The notes under the pieces are model-generated. The model was given only the letters and a program-made list of their open reading frames with translations. It was not told the origin of the DNA and did not search any database. 33,635 nt of DNA, taken from an uncultured Alphaproteobacteria bacterium. GTDB taxonomy: Bacteria; Pseudomonadota; Alphaproteobacteria; Rhodobacterales; Rhodobacteraceae. The stretch's first letter is position 1. Every line of letters starts with the position of its first letter. The position numbers and the translations under genes are program-made. Of this stretch, positions 26,232 through 33,635 are shown in pieces. The DNA is taken from positions 1 through 33,635 of the forward strand of contig CACIAQ010000020.1 in assembly GCA_902584635.1 (NCBI GenBank), written 5' to 3'.

Positions 26232-27125
26232 CCCCGTCCAGCTCGTGACATATTGAGAATTTTTATAAAGGAATTCTAATTCCATCTCACCAAGGATAAC
26301 TTTTCCAGACCAATGCCTTCTAACAGCCTGCAACCAATCTTCGTCATGAAATTCTGCAAACCCATCAGGAACAAAGTGATTTAAAGCTAAGCATTTTACT
26401 TTTGCACACTTGGCAATTAATCCTGCATTCTCAGCTAAAGTATGGCTTTGTAGAAGATGGTTCCTAAGCTTTTGATCTTCATGCCCTGAACGATTCATTA
26501 TTAAGTCAATTCCTTCAGGCAACATGACCTCGTGTATTAGGAGATCGGCCTGATCGGCAAAATCTATCATCTCTGGCATGTAAGCTGTGTCGCCGGACAA
26601 TACAATTGAATAGTTTCCCCACTCAAAACGAAGTGCAAAACTATCCCGTATCGGGGGATGTAGATTGCGCATAACAGATACATGGATATTGTATAATGAC
26701 AAAAACTGTTTATCTTCAAAACCATAAAATGCCGTCAGTTTTTCTAAATCAATTCGTCCTTCATCCTCTATTCTTAGCGAAATATCATCAACCATTGACT
26801 CAAGAAAAGCTCTCCAATAATCTTTTAGCCGTTTAGGACCATAGATAGGTATAGGTTTTACGCGACCTGATACCCAGGCTGTGTGAATCAAAGGTCCAAG
26901 CTCGAGATAATGATCGGAATGCATATGCGTAATGAAAATAGCGTCTATTTTATGAAGTTCAATACCCTGGTCACAGATAGATCGTGAAACCCCTAAACCT
27001 GTATCTACTAACAAATTTTTTCCGTTGATGTGAATTAAAGTAGAGGTAGGCATATTCGACCCCGGTCTTATAGCTGGGCCACCTTTAATTCTAAAAGGGA
27101 AACGAAATCCACCATATGATCCCAC
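26157..27125 (-). CDS. MBL-fold metallo-hydrolase
   Basis: 322 residues from GTG 27125; an in-frame TGA precedes it. The metal-binding HMHSDHYLELGP is clear, followed by VLSGDTAYMPEMI, ADLLIHEVM, HTLAENAG and ALNHFVPDG. This is close to the RNase Z/arylsulfatase-type MBL branch. The usual first strand with a GTG-type glycine loop (MRVTxLGTG) is missing; the protein begins directly in a region GSYGGFRFPFRIKGG. The last ~37 residues (after EMELEF) extend past the expected end and overlap the convergent 25878 gene. So both ends look altered, by start erosion and stop loss. The substrate is unknown. Confidence 0.83.
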   Translation of the reverse strand: MGSYGGFRFPFRIKGGPAIRPGSNMPTSTLIHINGKNLLVDTGLGVSRSICDQGIELHKIDAIFITHMHSDHYLELGPLIHTAWVSGRVKPIPIYGPKRLKDYWRAFLESMVDDISLRIEDEGRIDLEKLTAFYGFEDKQFLSLYNIHVSVMRNLHPPIRDSFALRFEWGNYSIVLSGDTAYMPEMIDFADQADLLIHEVMLPEGIDLIMNRSGHEDQKLRNHLLQSHTLAENAGLIAKCAKVKCLALNHFVPDGFAEFHDEDWLQAVRRHWSGKVILGEMELEFLYKNSQYVTSWTGLVRPNFLDISNIKSGYVCKMFSCY

Positions 27126-27259
27126 TCATTTCTTATTTAAATAAAAATTAATTTTTAGTTTAAAGAAATAACATTGTTCAACAAAATCTATATTTATAAG
27201 GTCCCGCGGTTTGGGGTATCGATGAACAAACCTATAAATAGTAATTTTTTACACTAGTT

Positions 27260-28012
27260 TCAAAGAGCATAAAAGAAATCAATTATTAATTTGGAACTTG
27301 CTACTAAAATCAAAGTGTAAATTGCATTATAGAATATACTTTCTTTTATCACCTTTAAAAGCTTATACCCAATAAATATACCGAATACTGATAAAGGTAA
27401 GAGCGCTAGCGATTGGATTAGAGAACTAGAGTTGACCATTGATAGATGAATGTAAAAAGGTAGCTTTACCAAATTTATGCATGTAAAAAACATTATTCTG
27501 GTTCCAACATAAATCTCTTTGCGTAACCTTAATGGAAGCAAATATATACTAGTCGGAGTACCTCCGGAGTGAGCACAAAAAGAGGTGAACCCGGCGATGG
27601 AAGAGCAAATAGCGCCTTTTAAAAAATTTTCTTTTGCTGGTTTATCAGCATCTTTTTTAAAAAAAAAATAATGAAATGAGAATAAAAAACCCATTATACC
27701 TAAGATAAATTTGAGATAATCCTCAGAAAACAATGAGAATGTAGATGCTCCAATAATTGCTCCAACCGCGGCAAAGGGAACCATCAACTTTAATGTATTG
27801 AGATCAAATCCCTTGCGAAATTTAAAGGCTGAAATGAAGTCGGAAAAAATCAATATAGGTAAAAGAATTGCCAGAGCCTGATTTAATGGCATCATAAAAG
27901 TCATCAGAGGAATGGATATCAACGAGACAGACCCGCCGAGTCCAGATTTTGCAATGCCAAATAAAATAATTGCAGGTACTACAGTAAATAGAAATAGTAG
28001 ATTTATTTCCAA
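27260..28012 (-). CDS. TSUP (TauE/SafE) family membrane permease
   Basis: 250 residues with about seven to eight transmembrane helices and the two repeated halves of the TSUP family: FGIAKSGLGGSVSLISIPL near the start and CSSIAGFTSFCAHSGGTPTS in the middle. Family members export sulfite, taurine-derived sulfonates or related anions. The only start is TTG 28012; an in-frame TAA lies just upstream. The PCu(A)C gene ends 40 bp before it on the same strand, so they may share a transcript, although no functional link is obvious. Confidence 0.88.
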   Translation of the reverse strand: MEINLLFLFTVVPAIILFGIAKSGLGGSVSLISIPLMTFMMPLNQALAILLPILIFSDFISAFKFRKGFDLNTLKLMVPFAAVGAIIGASTFSLFSEDYLKFILGIMGFLFSFHYFFFKKDADKPAKENFLKGAICSSIAGFTSFCAHSGGTPTSIYLLPLRLRKEIYVGTRIMFFTCINLVKLPFYIHLSMVNSSSLIQSLALLPLSVFGIFIGYKLLKVIKESIFYNAIYTLILVASSKLIIDFFYAL

Positions 28013-28051
28013 TATTTAAACTCGTTCTTTAAAATAAATGAACATAGCTAT

Positions 28052-28588
28052 TCAGTGATCGTGCTTTTGACTATGGCCGTGTCCATGTTTGTGTTTATGT
28101 GCTTTACGACTTTTCTTTGCACTTTTAAGTTTAAGATCAATATCTAATGACCCCTGCTCCTCAAAAACCAAGGTTACAAGATGTTTACTACTCTCATTAA
28201 ACTCAATCGAAATATTAACAAACATAATGTGGATTCCTCCAGGCTCAAGTTTCAATAAACCATTAGCTGGAACTGCTATACTTTCTAAGTGCTTCATTTT
28301 AGCAACACCTTTTTTATCGACATGGGTCATATGCAGCATAGCCTTTCCAAAATCAGCTGTTACTTTTTTTAAAATTACAGGATCAGAATTTTTGTTTGAA
28401 ATAACAAAATAGCCTGCCCCTGATTTAGCATTTTTTCCAAAAACCACTAAGTGTGGATTGCTAACTGTTATTCCCTTCAATTCAAACTCAGCAGCATTTA
28501 CCGGTATAAGGCATACTGGAAAGGCAGCTAGAAAAAACCAAAAAATGTATTTCTTTAGTAGAAAGTAAATAATTGCACAGCCCTTCAA
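28052..28588 (-). CDS. PCu(A)C-type periplasmic copper chaperone
   Basis: 178 residues. An N-terminal hydrophobic segment (FWFFLAAFPVCLIPVNA) followed by AEFELKG suggests export with cleavage after NA. The PCu(A)C cupredoxin-like domain shows MLHMTHVDKKGVAKMK, IAVPANGLLKLEPGG and IHIMF, corresponding to the H...M...HxM copper-binding set; the first HxM is HMT here, so one methionine is shifted or missing. The C-terminal tail is histidine-rich (KHKHGHGHSQKHDH), probably extra metal binding. These proteins deliver copper to cytochrome oxidase. The start is unclear: TTG 28588 is the best candidate since no ATG lies before the signal peptide. Confidence 0.9.
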   Translation of the reverse strand: MKGCAIIYFLLKKYIFWFFLAAFPVCLIPVNAAEFELKGITVSNPHLVVFGKNAKSGAGYFVISNKNSDPVILKKVTADFGKAMLHMTHVDKKGVAKMKHLESIAVPANGLLKLEPGGIHIMFVNISIEFNESSKHLVTLVFEEQGSLDIDLKLKSAKKSRKAHKHKHGHGHSQKHDH

Positions 28589-28730
28589 AAAAGTATTGAA
28601 TATGAATGACTTATCTATTTATTTGTTGGGCTTGGCAAGAATTTTTTATTTATAAATATAAATCTAAAGCAACGCAATTTAATTACCATCGAATATGCTT
28701 GCTGTTAGAAAAATAGAGTAATGGTACACA

Positions 28731-29161
28731 ATGAAATTTAAACATTAAGGCGAGCAACTATTGATGATGCATCAGCATGTGCATTAATAGTTGATGACTG
28801 GATTGAAAAAACGGTAGAGATGCCGTGCCTTTTTGACAAACACAAGCTTACCGAAATGATTAGAAATGCAATTCTACTGAGAGAAGTATGGGTAATTGGT
28901 TAGCCAATTAATGGCTATATTTCTTATAATCCTGACTCTTTACAAACTTCCGCATTATATGTGAACAAAAGAGGTGAAGGTATTAGGAAGATTCTTGTTG
29001 ACCGAATAAAATCTGACCACAAATATTTACCTCTGTGGAGTCGTGAATTTAATAATTCGGCACATAAGTTTTATAAAAGAGAAGGATTTTAGTTGAAAAA
29101 TAGAAAAGACCGAGGCTCGGATGGTATACTGGAAATACAATTCAAGTGGATTGAAAAGTAA
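28731..29161 (+). pseudogene. Broken GNAT-family acetyltransferase
   Basis: The frame starting at ACA 28742 reads TLRRATIDDASACALIVDDW, LREVWVIG, then a TAG, PINGYISYNP, ALYVNKRGEGIRKILVDRIK, WSREFNNSAHKFYKREGF, a second TAG, and LEIQFKWIEK to TAA 29159-29161. That is a complete GNAT fold, with the RRAT start, the ALYV / G-G-G-K acetyl-CoA loop and the FYxREGF motif. The start codon is lost by a frameshift (ATGAAATTTAA lies just upstream), and there are two in-frame TAGs. The next gene starts 3 bp after the stop, in frame. Confidence 0.88.
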
Positions 29162-29164
29162 GTA

Positions 29165-29848
29165 ATGAGCAATAAACAAATAATAGGTTTCGACGCCGAT
29201 GATACCCTTTGGGAAAATGAAATATTTTTTTATCAAGCACAGAGGAAGTTTATCGAACTACATCCCCATATCAAAGATCCTGAACAAGCAATACTTCAGA
29301 TTGAAAAGAAAAATATCAAGTTTTATGGCTATGGAATAAAAGGGTTTATACTTTCATTATTAGAAACATCAGTACGATACTCCAGTAACCAACCCAATTT
29401 CCAGAATATAGATAAAATAATAAAAATCGGAAAAGAGATGCTTGCTCAGCCCATACAACTCTTACCCCATGCAAAAGATACACTTCGACATCTTTCAGAG
29501 CACTATACTCTTATAATGATAACAAAAGGAGATTTGCTTGATCAGCAGAGAAAAGTAGAGAAATCTGGACTTTTGAAATACTTTAGCTCAATAGAAATCG
29601 TCTGGGAGAAAGACAAGCAAACATATTTGGAAATTTTGCAAAAGAATAACATTTCACCGAAGGACTTTTTAATGGTTGGAAATTCGTTAAAATCTGACGT
29701 TTTACCTGTTACAAAAGTTGGGGGAACGGGAATATATATTCCTCATAAATTTACATGGAAACATGAGGAAGTTGACAGTACTTTTGATTTAGATAGGTTT
29801 GTCGAACTGAAAAATATATCGGATTTAAAGGTTTGGTTGAAAAACTAA
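29165..29848 (+). CDS. HAD-superfamily hydrolase
   Basis: 227 residues. The four HAD motifs are present: DADDTLWE (motif I nucleophile and acid), MITKGD (motif II), KDKQTYLEIL (motif III lysine) and GNSLKSDV (motif IV acidic residue). A helical cap sits between motifs I and II, as in the HAD-like phosphatases that act on small phosphoesters. It follows the GNAT remnant by 3 bp. The usual partner and substrate are unknown. The ATG has only a weak ribosome site. Confidence 0.88.
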   Translation: MSNKQIIGFDADDTLWENEIFFYQAQRKFIELHPHIKDPEQAILQIEKKNIKFYGYGIKGFILSLLETSVRYSSNQPNFQNIDKIIKIGKEMLAQPIQLLPHAKDTLRHLSEHYTLIMITKGDLLDQQRKVEKSGLLKYFSSIEIVWEKDKQTYLEILQKNNISPKDFLMVGNSLKSDVLPVTKVGGTGIYIPHKFTWKHEEVDSTFDLDRFVELKNISDLKVWLKN

Positions 29849-29912
29849 TTTAAAATAAATTCTATGCTTCTAGCTGACGCTCTTCAAATCAAATAAAACA
29901 ATGGAGATCCTC

Positions 29913-30166
29913 ATGACTGTTTGGTATTCACTTATATTGATTATAAACCTCACCCCAAATGTTGGGATTACACCAAATGCGAGTTTTCAATCTCCTATCA
30001 TACAAAATAACTTATCTAAAAATGAATGTATGAGACAAGCGTATGAACTGAAAAAAGACCCTCGGTTTTTTATAAAAATAATGGGGAAATCTTGGAGTAT
30101 TTTCAGAATTCGGATGAAGTACTTGGCGACCATCGGTACTATTGCTATCCAACTCGCACCAATTGA
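29913..30166 (+). pseudogene. Short gene with probable single-base deletion
   Basis: ATG 29913 has GGAG upstream and begins with a hydrophobic stretch (MTVWYSLILIINLTPNVGI), then LSKNECMRQAYELKKDPRFF. The frame as written continues to 30185 as a tail without protein-like character. One extra A in the five-A run at 30074-30078 moves it into NNGEILEYFQNSDEVLGDHR, then YYCYPTRTN and TGA 30164-30166. The second reading has balanced composition and a cysteine to pair with that in NECMRQ. It could be a small secreted, disulfide-bonded protein. I recognise no family. Confidence 0.55.
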
Positions 30167-30261
30167 TACATATACTTTTTTCTAAATTTGAGCATTAATT
30201 GCGCTATTTTTAAAATAATGTTCACCATTGAAAGCCATATCATTTAGTAGTTAAATAAAGT

Positions 30262-30564
30262 ATGTTTAAAACAACAATCATAAATACTTTTTCTTCCGAA
30301 GATGAATGTGAAATGTTCATTATGGTATTAAAACAGCAGTGGCCAAAATATAAAGACTCAATTCCCGAGAGCACTCTAGAAATCGTTAAAGATATAGATA
30401 TGTCAAATAGAATGTTGGCGCTCTGGACCTTTAGAGAAAAGGCAGACCAAAAAGTTATTATGAAAATAGGAGAGCAAATAATCGTACCTTTTAGAGATCG
30501 ACTAGCACCAAAAACAATTACATATAATTGGGAGGTTGACCAAGTTCTTTCACTGGGAAGGTAA
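30262..30564 (+). CDS. Small ABM-like protein, copy 1 of a tandem family
   Basis: 100 residues with an intact frame. FKTTIINTFSSEDECEMFI and LEIVKDIDMSNRMLALWTF are a strand, helix and strand arrangement similar to a dimeric alpha-beta barrel. It aligns loosely by eye with the two decayed units at 31035 and 31422, sharing TTIINTFSSEDE compared with TSIINFFSEEDF and the region before RMLALWTF. The start is ATG 30262 without an obvious ribosome site. The role is unknown. Confidence 0.6.
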   Translation: MFKTTIINTFSSEDECEMFIMVLKQQWPKYKDSIPESTLEIVKDIDMSNRMLALWTFREKADQKVIMKIGEQIIVPFRDRLAPKTITYNWEVDQVLSLGR

Positions 30565-30691
30565 AAGTTACAATGGAGATATGTATTCCTGAATATGTAA
30601 TAAATTAAAATCAGGATTTCCATAAAACACCTTTTATGATGCTAATCAATAAAATTTATTATGAGTGTGAAACAGGAATTTGGAGGTGCCA

Positions 30692-31027
30692 ATGAACAAA
30701 TGGAACAAAATTAAAAGCCTGATTGAAAATAAAAACTTTGGGGGACTCCAGGATATTTTACATGATGAATATTTATATCTAAGAGAAACTACATTAATTT
30801 CTAAAGATGAGATGGTTTCGTTCATAAAAAAAAGATTTGAGGACGGTTTAACTTTTGAAAAACTTGAGCTTATAATTGAAAATAAAGATCTATTGGCATG
30901 GAGGGACGTCTTAATAGAACACGGAGGTAAAAAGTGGGAAACTACATATGTGCAATTATGGAAAGATAATAAAGTTTGGAGAGATATTGTTAGCGTTCGT
31001 GATTTGGAGAAGGAAAGTTGCATCTAA
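30692..31027 (+). CDS. NTF2/SnoaL-like small protein
   Basis: 111 residues; ATG 30692 is chosen because GGAGGTG lies just upstream, which beats an earlier in-frame start at 30680. The layout (first helix MNKWNKIKSLIENKNFGGLQ, then LHDEYLYLRETTLISKDEMV, and a final VQLWKDNKVWRDIVS strand) is like the NTF2-like SnoaL fold, where a helix is followed by a curved beta-sheet forming a pocket. No catalytic residue can be named. It sits between copies 1 and 2 of the ABM-like tandem family. Confidence 0.62.
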   Translation: MNKWNKIKSLIENKNFGGLQDILHDEYLYLRETTLISKDEMVSFIKKRFEDGLTFEKLELIIENKDLLAWRDVLIEHGGKKWETTYVQLWKDNKVWRDIVSVRDLEKESCI

Positions 31028-31034
31028 AAAATTA

Positions 31035-31360
31035 AATGAAGAAGACTTTCTACATATATAGTAAAAATTTCTGTAGCTAGGACTAGTATTATAAACTTTT
31101 TTTCAGAAGAAGATTTCGATAAATATTTTGCTCTTCATAAAGAATTTGCAAGTTCTTTGGATGAATGTGGTCTTCTTGAAGCAACGTACGTAAGAGCAAG
31201 TACACCTTCATTACTGTATTTTTCTATTGTTGAAACCCTAGAAGGAGCTCAAGAGATATTAAGAAAGGCAAATGAATGGCGTAAAAAGTACGACTTTAAA
31301 GTTGACGTGATTACCTTTGATGGAGAAATTCTTTATGATTATAGTAAGATAAAAAAGTAG
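31035..31360 (+). pseudogene. ABM-like tandem family, copy 2, start lost
   Basis: The homology block starts at ISVARTSIINFFSEEDFDKY and runs through LDECGLLEATYVRASTPSLL to YDYSKIKK at 31360. No ATG or GTG lies in frame before it, the only in-frame start being TTG 31157, inside the domain. An ATG at 31035 in a neighbouring frame (MKKTFYI) would join it with one base change, so the 5' end is probably frameshifted. The C-terminal two thirds are open. Confidence 0.6.
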
Positions 31361-31421
31361 TTTGGTATCTAATCAAGTCGGAAGAAAGTATTTACGCATT
31401 ATTAGTGTTGGTAAGGTTGGC

Positions 31422-31633
31422 ATGTTTGACTTTTTCACAGAGGCAGACTGTGAAAAATTTTTGCCCTTCATACTACCAAAGTTCCCGAACTCTTAGAACG
31501 TGGTTTATTAGAAATCACTTGGGTTCGAGCAAGTCCAGATTTCGTTTTGATGTTTGTTTTTTTCTATTTTTGTAAACGTGCCCCTAAACTAACAGTTTAT
31601 CTTTCTTGGTTTACACCTACGTGCATAAACTAA
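31422..31633 (+). pseudogene. ABM-like tandem family, copy 3, truncated and frameshifted
   Basis: GMFDFFTEADCEKFLPF is followed, after a frameshift near 31467, by HTTKVPELLERGLLEITWVR and ASPDFVLMFVFFY. This lines up with copy 2 (HKEFASSLDECGLLEATYVR, ASTPSLLYFS), with ten residues between H and GLLE in both. The end is degraded (C-terminal part lost, stop at 31631-31633). The rest of the gap to the cold-shock gene holds no ORF I can support. Confidence 0.65.
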
Positions 31634-31914
31634 ATAGAATAACTATAAATTTGTGATTGAGGTCAAATGAGATCCAGACTATGGTCCGGCTGAGATAAAG
31701 TTAATTGCCCTCATACTGCACCGATAGCAACTGAAATCCAGCAATGACAATAACTTAGGTCTCTCCGTTTTCATGTCAACAGGCACGATTTGTTTCACAG
31801 TTTGTTTAACAGTTGAAAAGACCCTCCCCCCACGGATGGGACAATGGGGCTACTCACGTAGTAAAATCTTGGAGTGTGCAGCAGATGGCGTGTTTTTTAT
31901 GAAGTTATTTTTGT

Positions 31915-32121
31915 TTAACCAATAACTTTTATATTGGCAGCAGATGAGCGACCCTTATCCTGGTTTATTTCAAAAGAGACTTTTTGATTTTCTAAAAGCG
32001 TTTTAAATCCAGACTTTTCTACAGCGCTGATATGTACAAATATGTCCTTATTACCATTGTCAGGCTGTATGAAACCATATCCTTTGTTGGTATTGAACCA
32101 TTTTACCGTTCCATTTGCCAT
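31915..32121 (-). CDS. Cold-shock domain protein (CspA family)
   Basis: 68 residues, the full length of a single cold-shock domain. The RNA-binding motifs are NKGYGFIQP (RNP1) and KDIFVHISA (RNP2), with the leading GTVKWFN. It is an RNA chaperone that melts secondary structure in cold-stressed or growing cells. The ribosome site AAGGATAG is present. It has a long upstream leader (see 32122-32414), as such genes often do. Confidence 0.96.
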   Translation of the reverse strand: MANGTVKWFNTNKGYGFIQPDNGNKDIFVHISAVEKSGFKTLLENQKVSFEINQDKGRSSAANIKVIG

Positions 32122-32414
32122 AATATCTATCCTTGTTTTTATTATAATTTTTTTGAGGAAAATAAATTTCCTCTTTTCTATTAATAAGGAAAAAAACTGA
32201 ACTCAACCTTATCCCTATAACAATAACCTTCGTTACACAACAATTTCTTTAAAAATAATATCCTATTCTCCCCAAACTTCACTTAATCAGGCAAAAGGAA
32301 GTCATATTTATGTTTTTGGATAGTGCAGCAGATCAACCACCATAATTTCGCCACTGCTCCCTTCCTCTGCAGACCCTAATTTTTAGTATTAATATTGTTG
32401 AGAAATTATTGCTA
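32122..32414 (-). promoter_or_regulatory. Non-coding leader region of the cold-shock gene
   Basis: This 293-bp stretch between the cold-shock gene and the Rieske-type gene has no supported ORF. It should hold the promoter and 5' untranslated region. On the minus strand there is a possible 5-bp stem AGCAG/CTGCT around 32320-32355 and the ribosome site AAGGAT next to the start. No canonical cold-box is recognised. Confidence 0.35.
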
Positions 32415-32933
32415 CTAGGCAAGTTCAAGCACAACTTTTCCATTAGAGCTAGACAATTTATGCTCTGGAACGATCATAGGGTCTCCGGACGATTTACCCG
32501 CAACTCCTAGCCCATTTGAATCAAACTCACTCGAGTGATACCTGCCACGTTTGGTACAGGCAAATGGCACTTTGGGGTCACCTGTAAGACCGATAGCTTT
32601 CCCCTTATGAGGGCAGGTCAATTCAACAATCAGGTAGTCGTTATCTTTTCTCATTGCCGCAACAAATTGTGTTTGCCCAGTTCCTGCATAGTCATCACTA
32701 TCATTTGGACGAGCAATTACTGTAACTTCTCCTGGTTTAAGTGCTGAAATATCGATGCTAGCAGGACCACTGTTGAGCCGTAGAATTCGTGAAAGTCCAA
32801 CTGGACTGTCAGTTGGAATATCAGCCCAACTAGTTAAATCTGCAGTTGTCGCAGCGTTTAGCACGGCTGGGCATAAAAATGTGGCAGTGCTAGCAAGGCT
32901 AACGATGACGTGTCGACGGGAAATTTTTTTCAT
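32415..32933 (-). CDS. Rieske-type [2Fe-2S] protein, exported, variant cluster motif
   Basis: 172 residues with a twin-arginine signal (SRRHVIVSLASTATFL, likely cut after LNA), so it is folded with its cluster before export. The Rieske-like region shows CPHKG (C107 and H109) and then FACTKRGRYHSSEFD (C126 and H133). The second pair is Cys-x6-His rather than the usual Cys-x2-His, and the disulfide cysteines of high-potential Rieske proteins are absent. The start lies 7 bp after the cytochrome b561 stop on the same strand, so the two form a probable electron-transfer pair. The partner oxidoreductase is not visible. Confidence 0.85.
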   Translation of the reverse strand: MKKISRRHVIVSLASTATFLCPAVLNAATTADLTSWADIPTDSPVGLSRILRLNSGPASIDISALKPGEVTVIARPNDSDDYAGTGQTQFVAAMRKDNDYLIVELTCPHKGKAIGLTGDPKVPFACTKRGRYHSSEFDSNGLGVAGKSSGDPMIVPEHKLSSSNGKVVLELA

Positions 32934-32940
32934 ACTCAGG

Positions 32941-33450
32941 TTATCCTTTCTTTGTTATCCAAATATTTCTAAAGGTGTTGTCACGGTCTATAAAACTGTG
33001 TTTAAGCGTGCCTAATACATGAAGAGCCAGAACTGCAAGCAAAACCCATTTTAAGGTAAAGTGAACTTCCATGAACAAGTCCCCTAAATCAGATCTAGCA
33101 AAGGCAACATTTATGGGAAACATCAGCTCAGTGATTCTGAGGCCCGAAGCCGTAACGTAGCCAGTGACGACATAAGCAATAAGAAGTACATAAAGTGTGA
33201 TTTTAACTAAAGCCGCCAGTATCTTTTCCCACCAAACATGTTCAGGATTTCGTGGGCCAACCCCGAAAACTAACCTCAGTCCGATCCAGATAAAAACAAT
33301 TACTAAAAGAAGTTGTCCTGCCCATTGATGAAAGATCAATGCATTTGAGCCAACAATTTTGTAACTGTAAAGTAGTCCAGAAGTAGCTAACGTGAACACG
33401 AGAACAGCAGTTATCCAATGCAATACTATTATTCCATAAGAATATCTCAT
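32941..33450 (-). CDS. Cytochrome b561-type membrane protein
   Basis: 169 residues with four transmembrane helices. Likely heme ligands are H11 (VLHWITAVLVFTLATSGLL), H41 (FHQWAGQLLLV), H130 (VHFTLKWVLL) and H144 (ALHVLGTLKHS), two per heme, as in the prokaryotic b561 family (PF01292). It should move electrons between the quinone pool and a periplasmic partner, here probably the Rieske-type protein that follows 7 bp after its stop. The 185 bp beyond the start (33451-33635) holds no ORF. Confidence 0.92.
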   Translation of the reverse strand: MRYSYGIIVLHWITAVLVFTLATSGLLYSYKIVGSNALIFHQWAGQLLLVIVFIWIGLRLVFGVGPRNPEHVWWEKILAALVKITLYVLLIAYVVTGYVTASGLRITELMFPINVAFARSDLGDLFMEVHFTLKWVLLAVLALHVLGTLKHSFIDRDNTFRNIWITKKG

Positions 33451-33635
33451 TTTACACCAAACACATTAAGGTAATACTTATAAATTCCAAAAATTTGTCC
33501 GGTCTTTGCCATCATATTTTGGCTTCTAGAAACTAAAAAAACCATGTTAAACTCGATTACACAGAGCTCAGTCCGTGCCCTATTCTTTTCCAAGCTGATT
33601 TTTGACGATATAATTACGAAATTAAACCAGATCTA

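Noticed and set aside
2587-29088. Reassigned TAG (amber recoding), since several broken genes are interrupted by TAG
   Set aside because: TAG also ends intact genes here (for example the membrane protein at 7669-7671, the FkbM gene at 4762-4764 and the HDAC-like gene at 23383-23385), and the P450 remnant also has TAA and frameshifts.
31876-32333. 11-bp direct repeat GTGCAGCAGAT flanking the cold-shock gene as a possible mobile-element or attachment site
   Set aside because: Repeats of 11 bp are expected by chance in 33 kb, and there is no integrase, inverted repeat or element between the copies.
1-33635. tRNA, rRNA, CRISPR, insertion sequences and phage genes
   Set aside because: I scanned both strands for these and found no cloverleaf, repeat-spacer array, transposase or structural phage motif.

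Overview
The window is an AT-rich (by eye about 35-40% GC), gene-dense stretch of a Gram-negative bacterial chromosome. Gene content (long-form 2-isopropylmalate synthase, E1 of a 2-oxoacid dehydrogenase, PCu(A)C copper chaperone, TSUP permease, cytochrome b561, many VOC/GFA/GNAT/PPOX accessory genes and an F420 biosynthesis cluster) suggests a free-living or host-associated proteobacterium, possibly marine. I cannot place it more precisely. No rRNA, tRNA, CRISPR array, insertion sequence or phage gene was recognised.

Layout. 1-4.3 kb: the end of an MFS transporter, leuA, a MORN/YwqK-repeat secreted protein gene broken by one in-frame TAG, and an intact cytochrome P450. 4.5-9.6 kb: a minus-strand TPR-FkbM methyltransferase with a small membrane protein, then plus-strand small enzymes (VOC, DCC-family thiol oxidoreductase, DUF4177-like), a heavily decayed second P450, and a minus-strand ABM-like protein. 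9.7-14 kb: a second MORN-repeat protein, a decayed GFA-family gene, a VOC protein, an ABC exporter and a PPOX-type flavoprotein. 14.1-16.9 kb: a sucA-like E1 standing alone. 16.9-23.4 kb: the centrepiece, two divergent operons. Leftward: a split-barrel F420/FMN oxidoreductase, an FAD monooxygenase and a DUF3500 protein, with overlapping or abutting ends. Rightward: cofG, cofH and cofC for coenzyme F420. The two start codons flank a 26-bp inverted repeat placed almost exactly midway. cofG is interrupted by a frameshift in a run of nine C. 23.3-29.9 kb: a histone-deacetylase-like amidohydrolase followed by a 31-residue membrane ORF, an SDR, a nucleoside deoxyribosyltransferase, an MBL hydrolase, a TSUP permease, PCu(A)C, a broken GNAT gene and a HAD phosphatase. 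29.9-31.7 kb: small proteins of unknown function, including three homologous copies in increasing disrepair and one frameshifted short gene. 31.9-33.5 kb: a cold-shock protein, and a cytochrome b561/Rieske-type pair with an unusual cluster motif.

Two themes stand out. First, an F420 module links cofactor synthesis to a divergent redox operon that probably uses it, with a candidate shared operator. Second, there is a high density of broken genes (at least seven in 33.6 kb). Several carry in-frame stops as well as frameshifts, which argues for real decay of an accessory gene set rather than homopolymer error alone. The cofG and 29.9-kb frameshifts, each a single base in a homopolymer, could still be sequencing errors.
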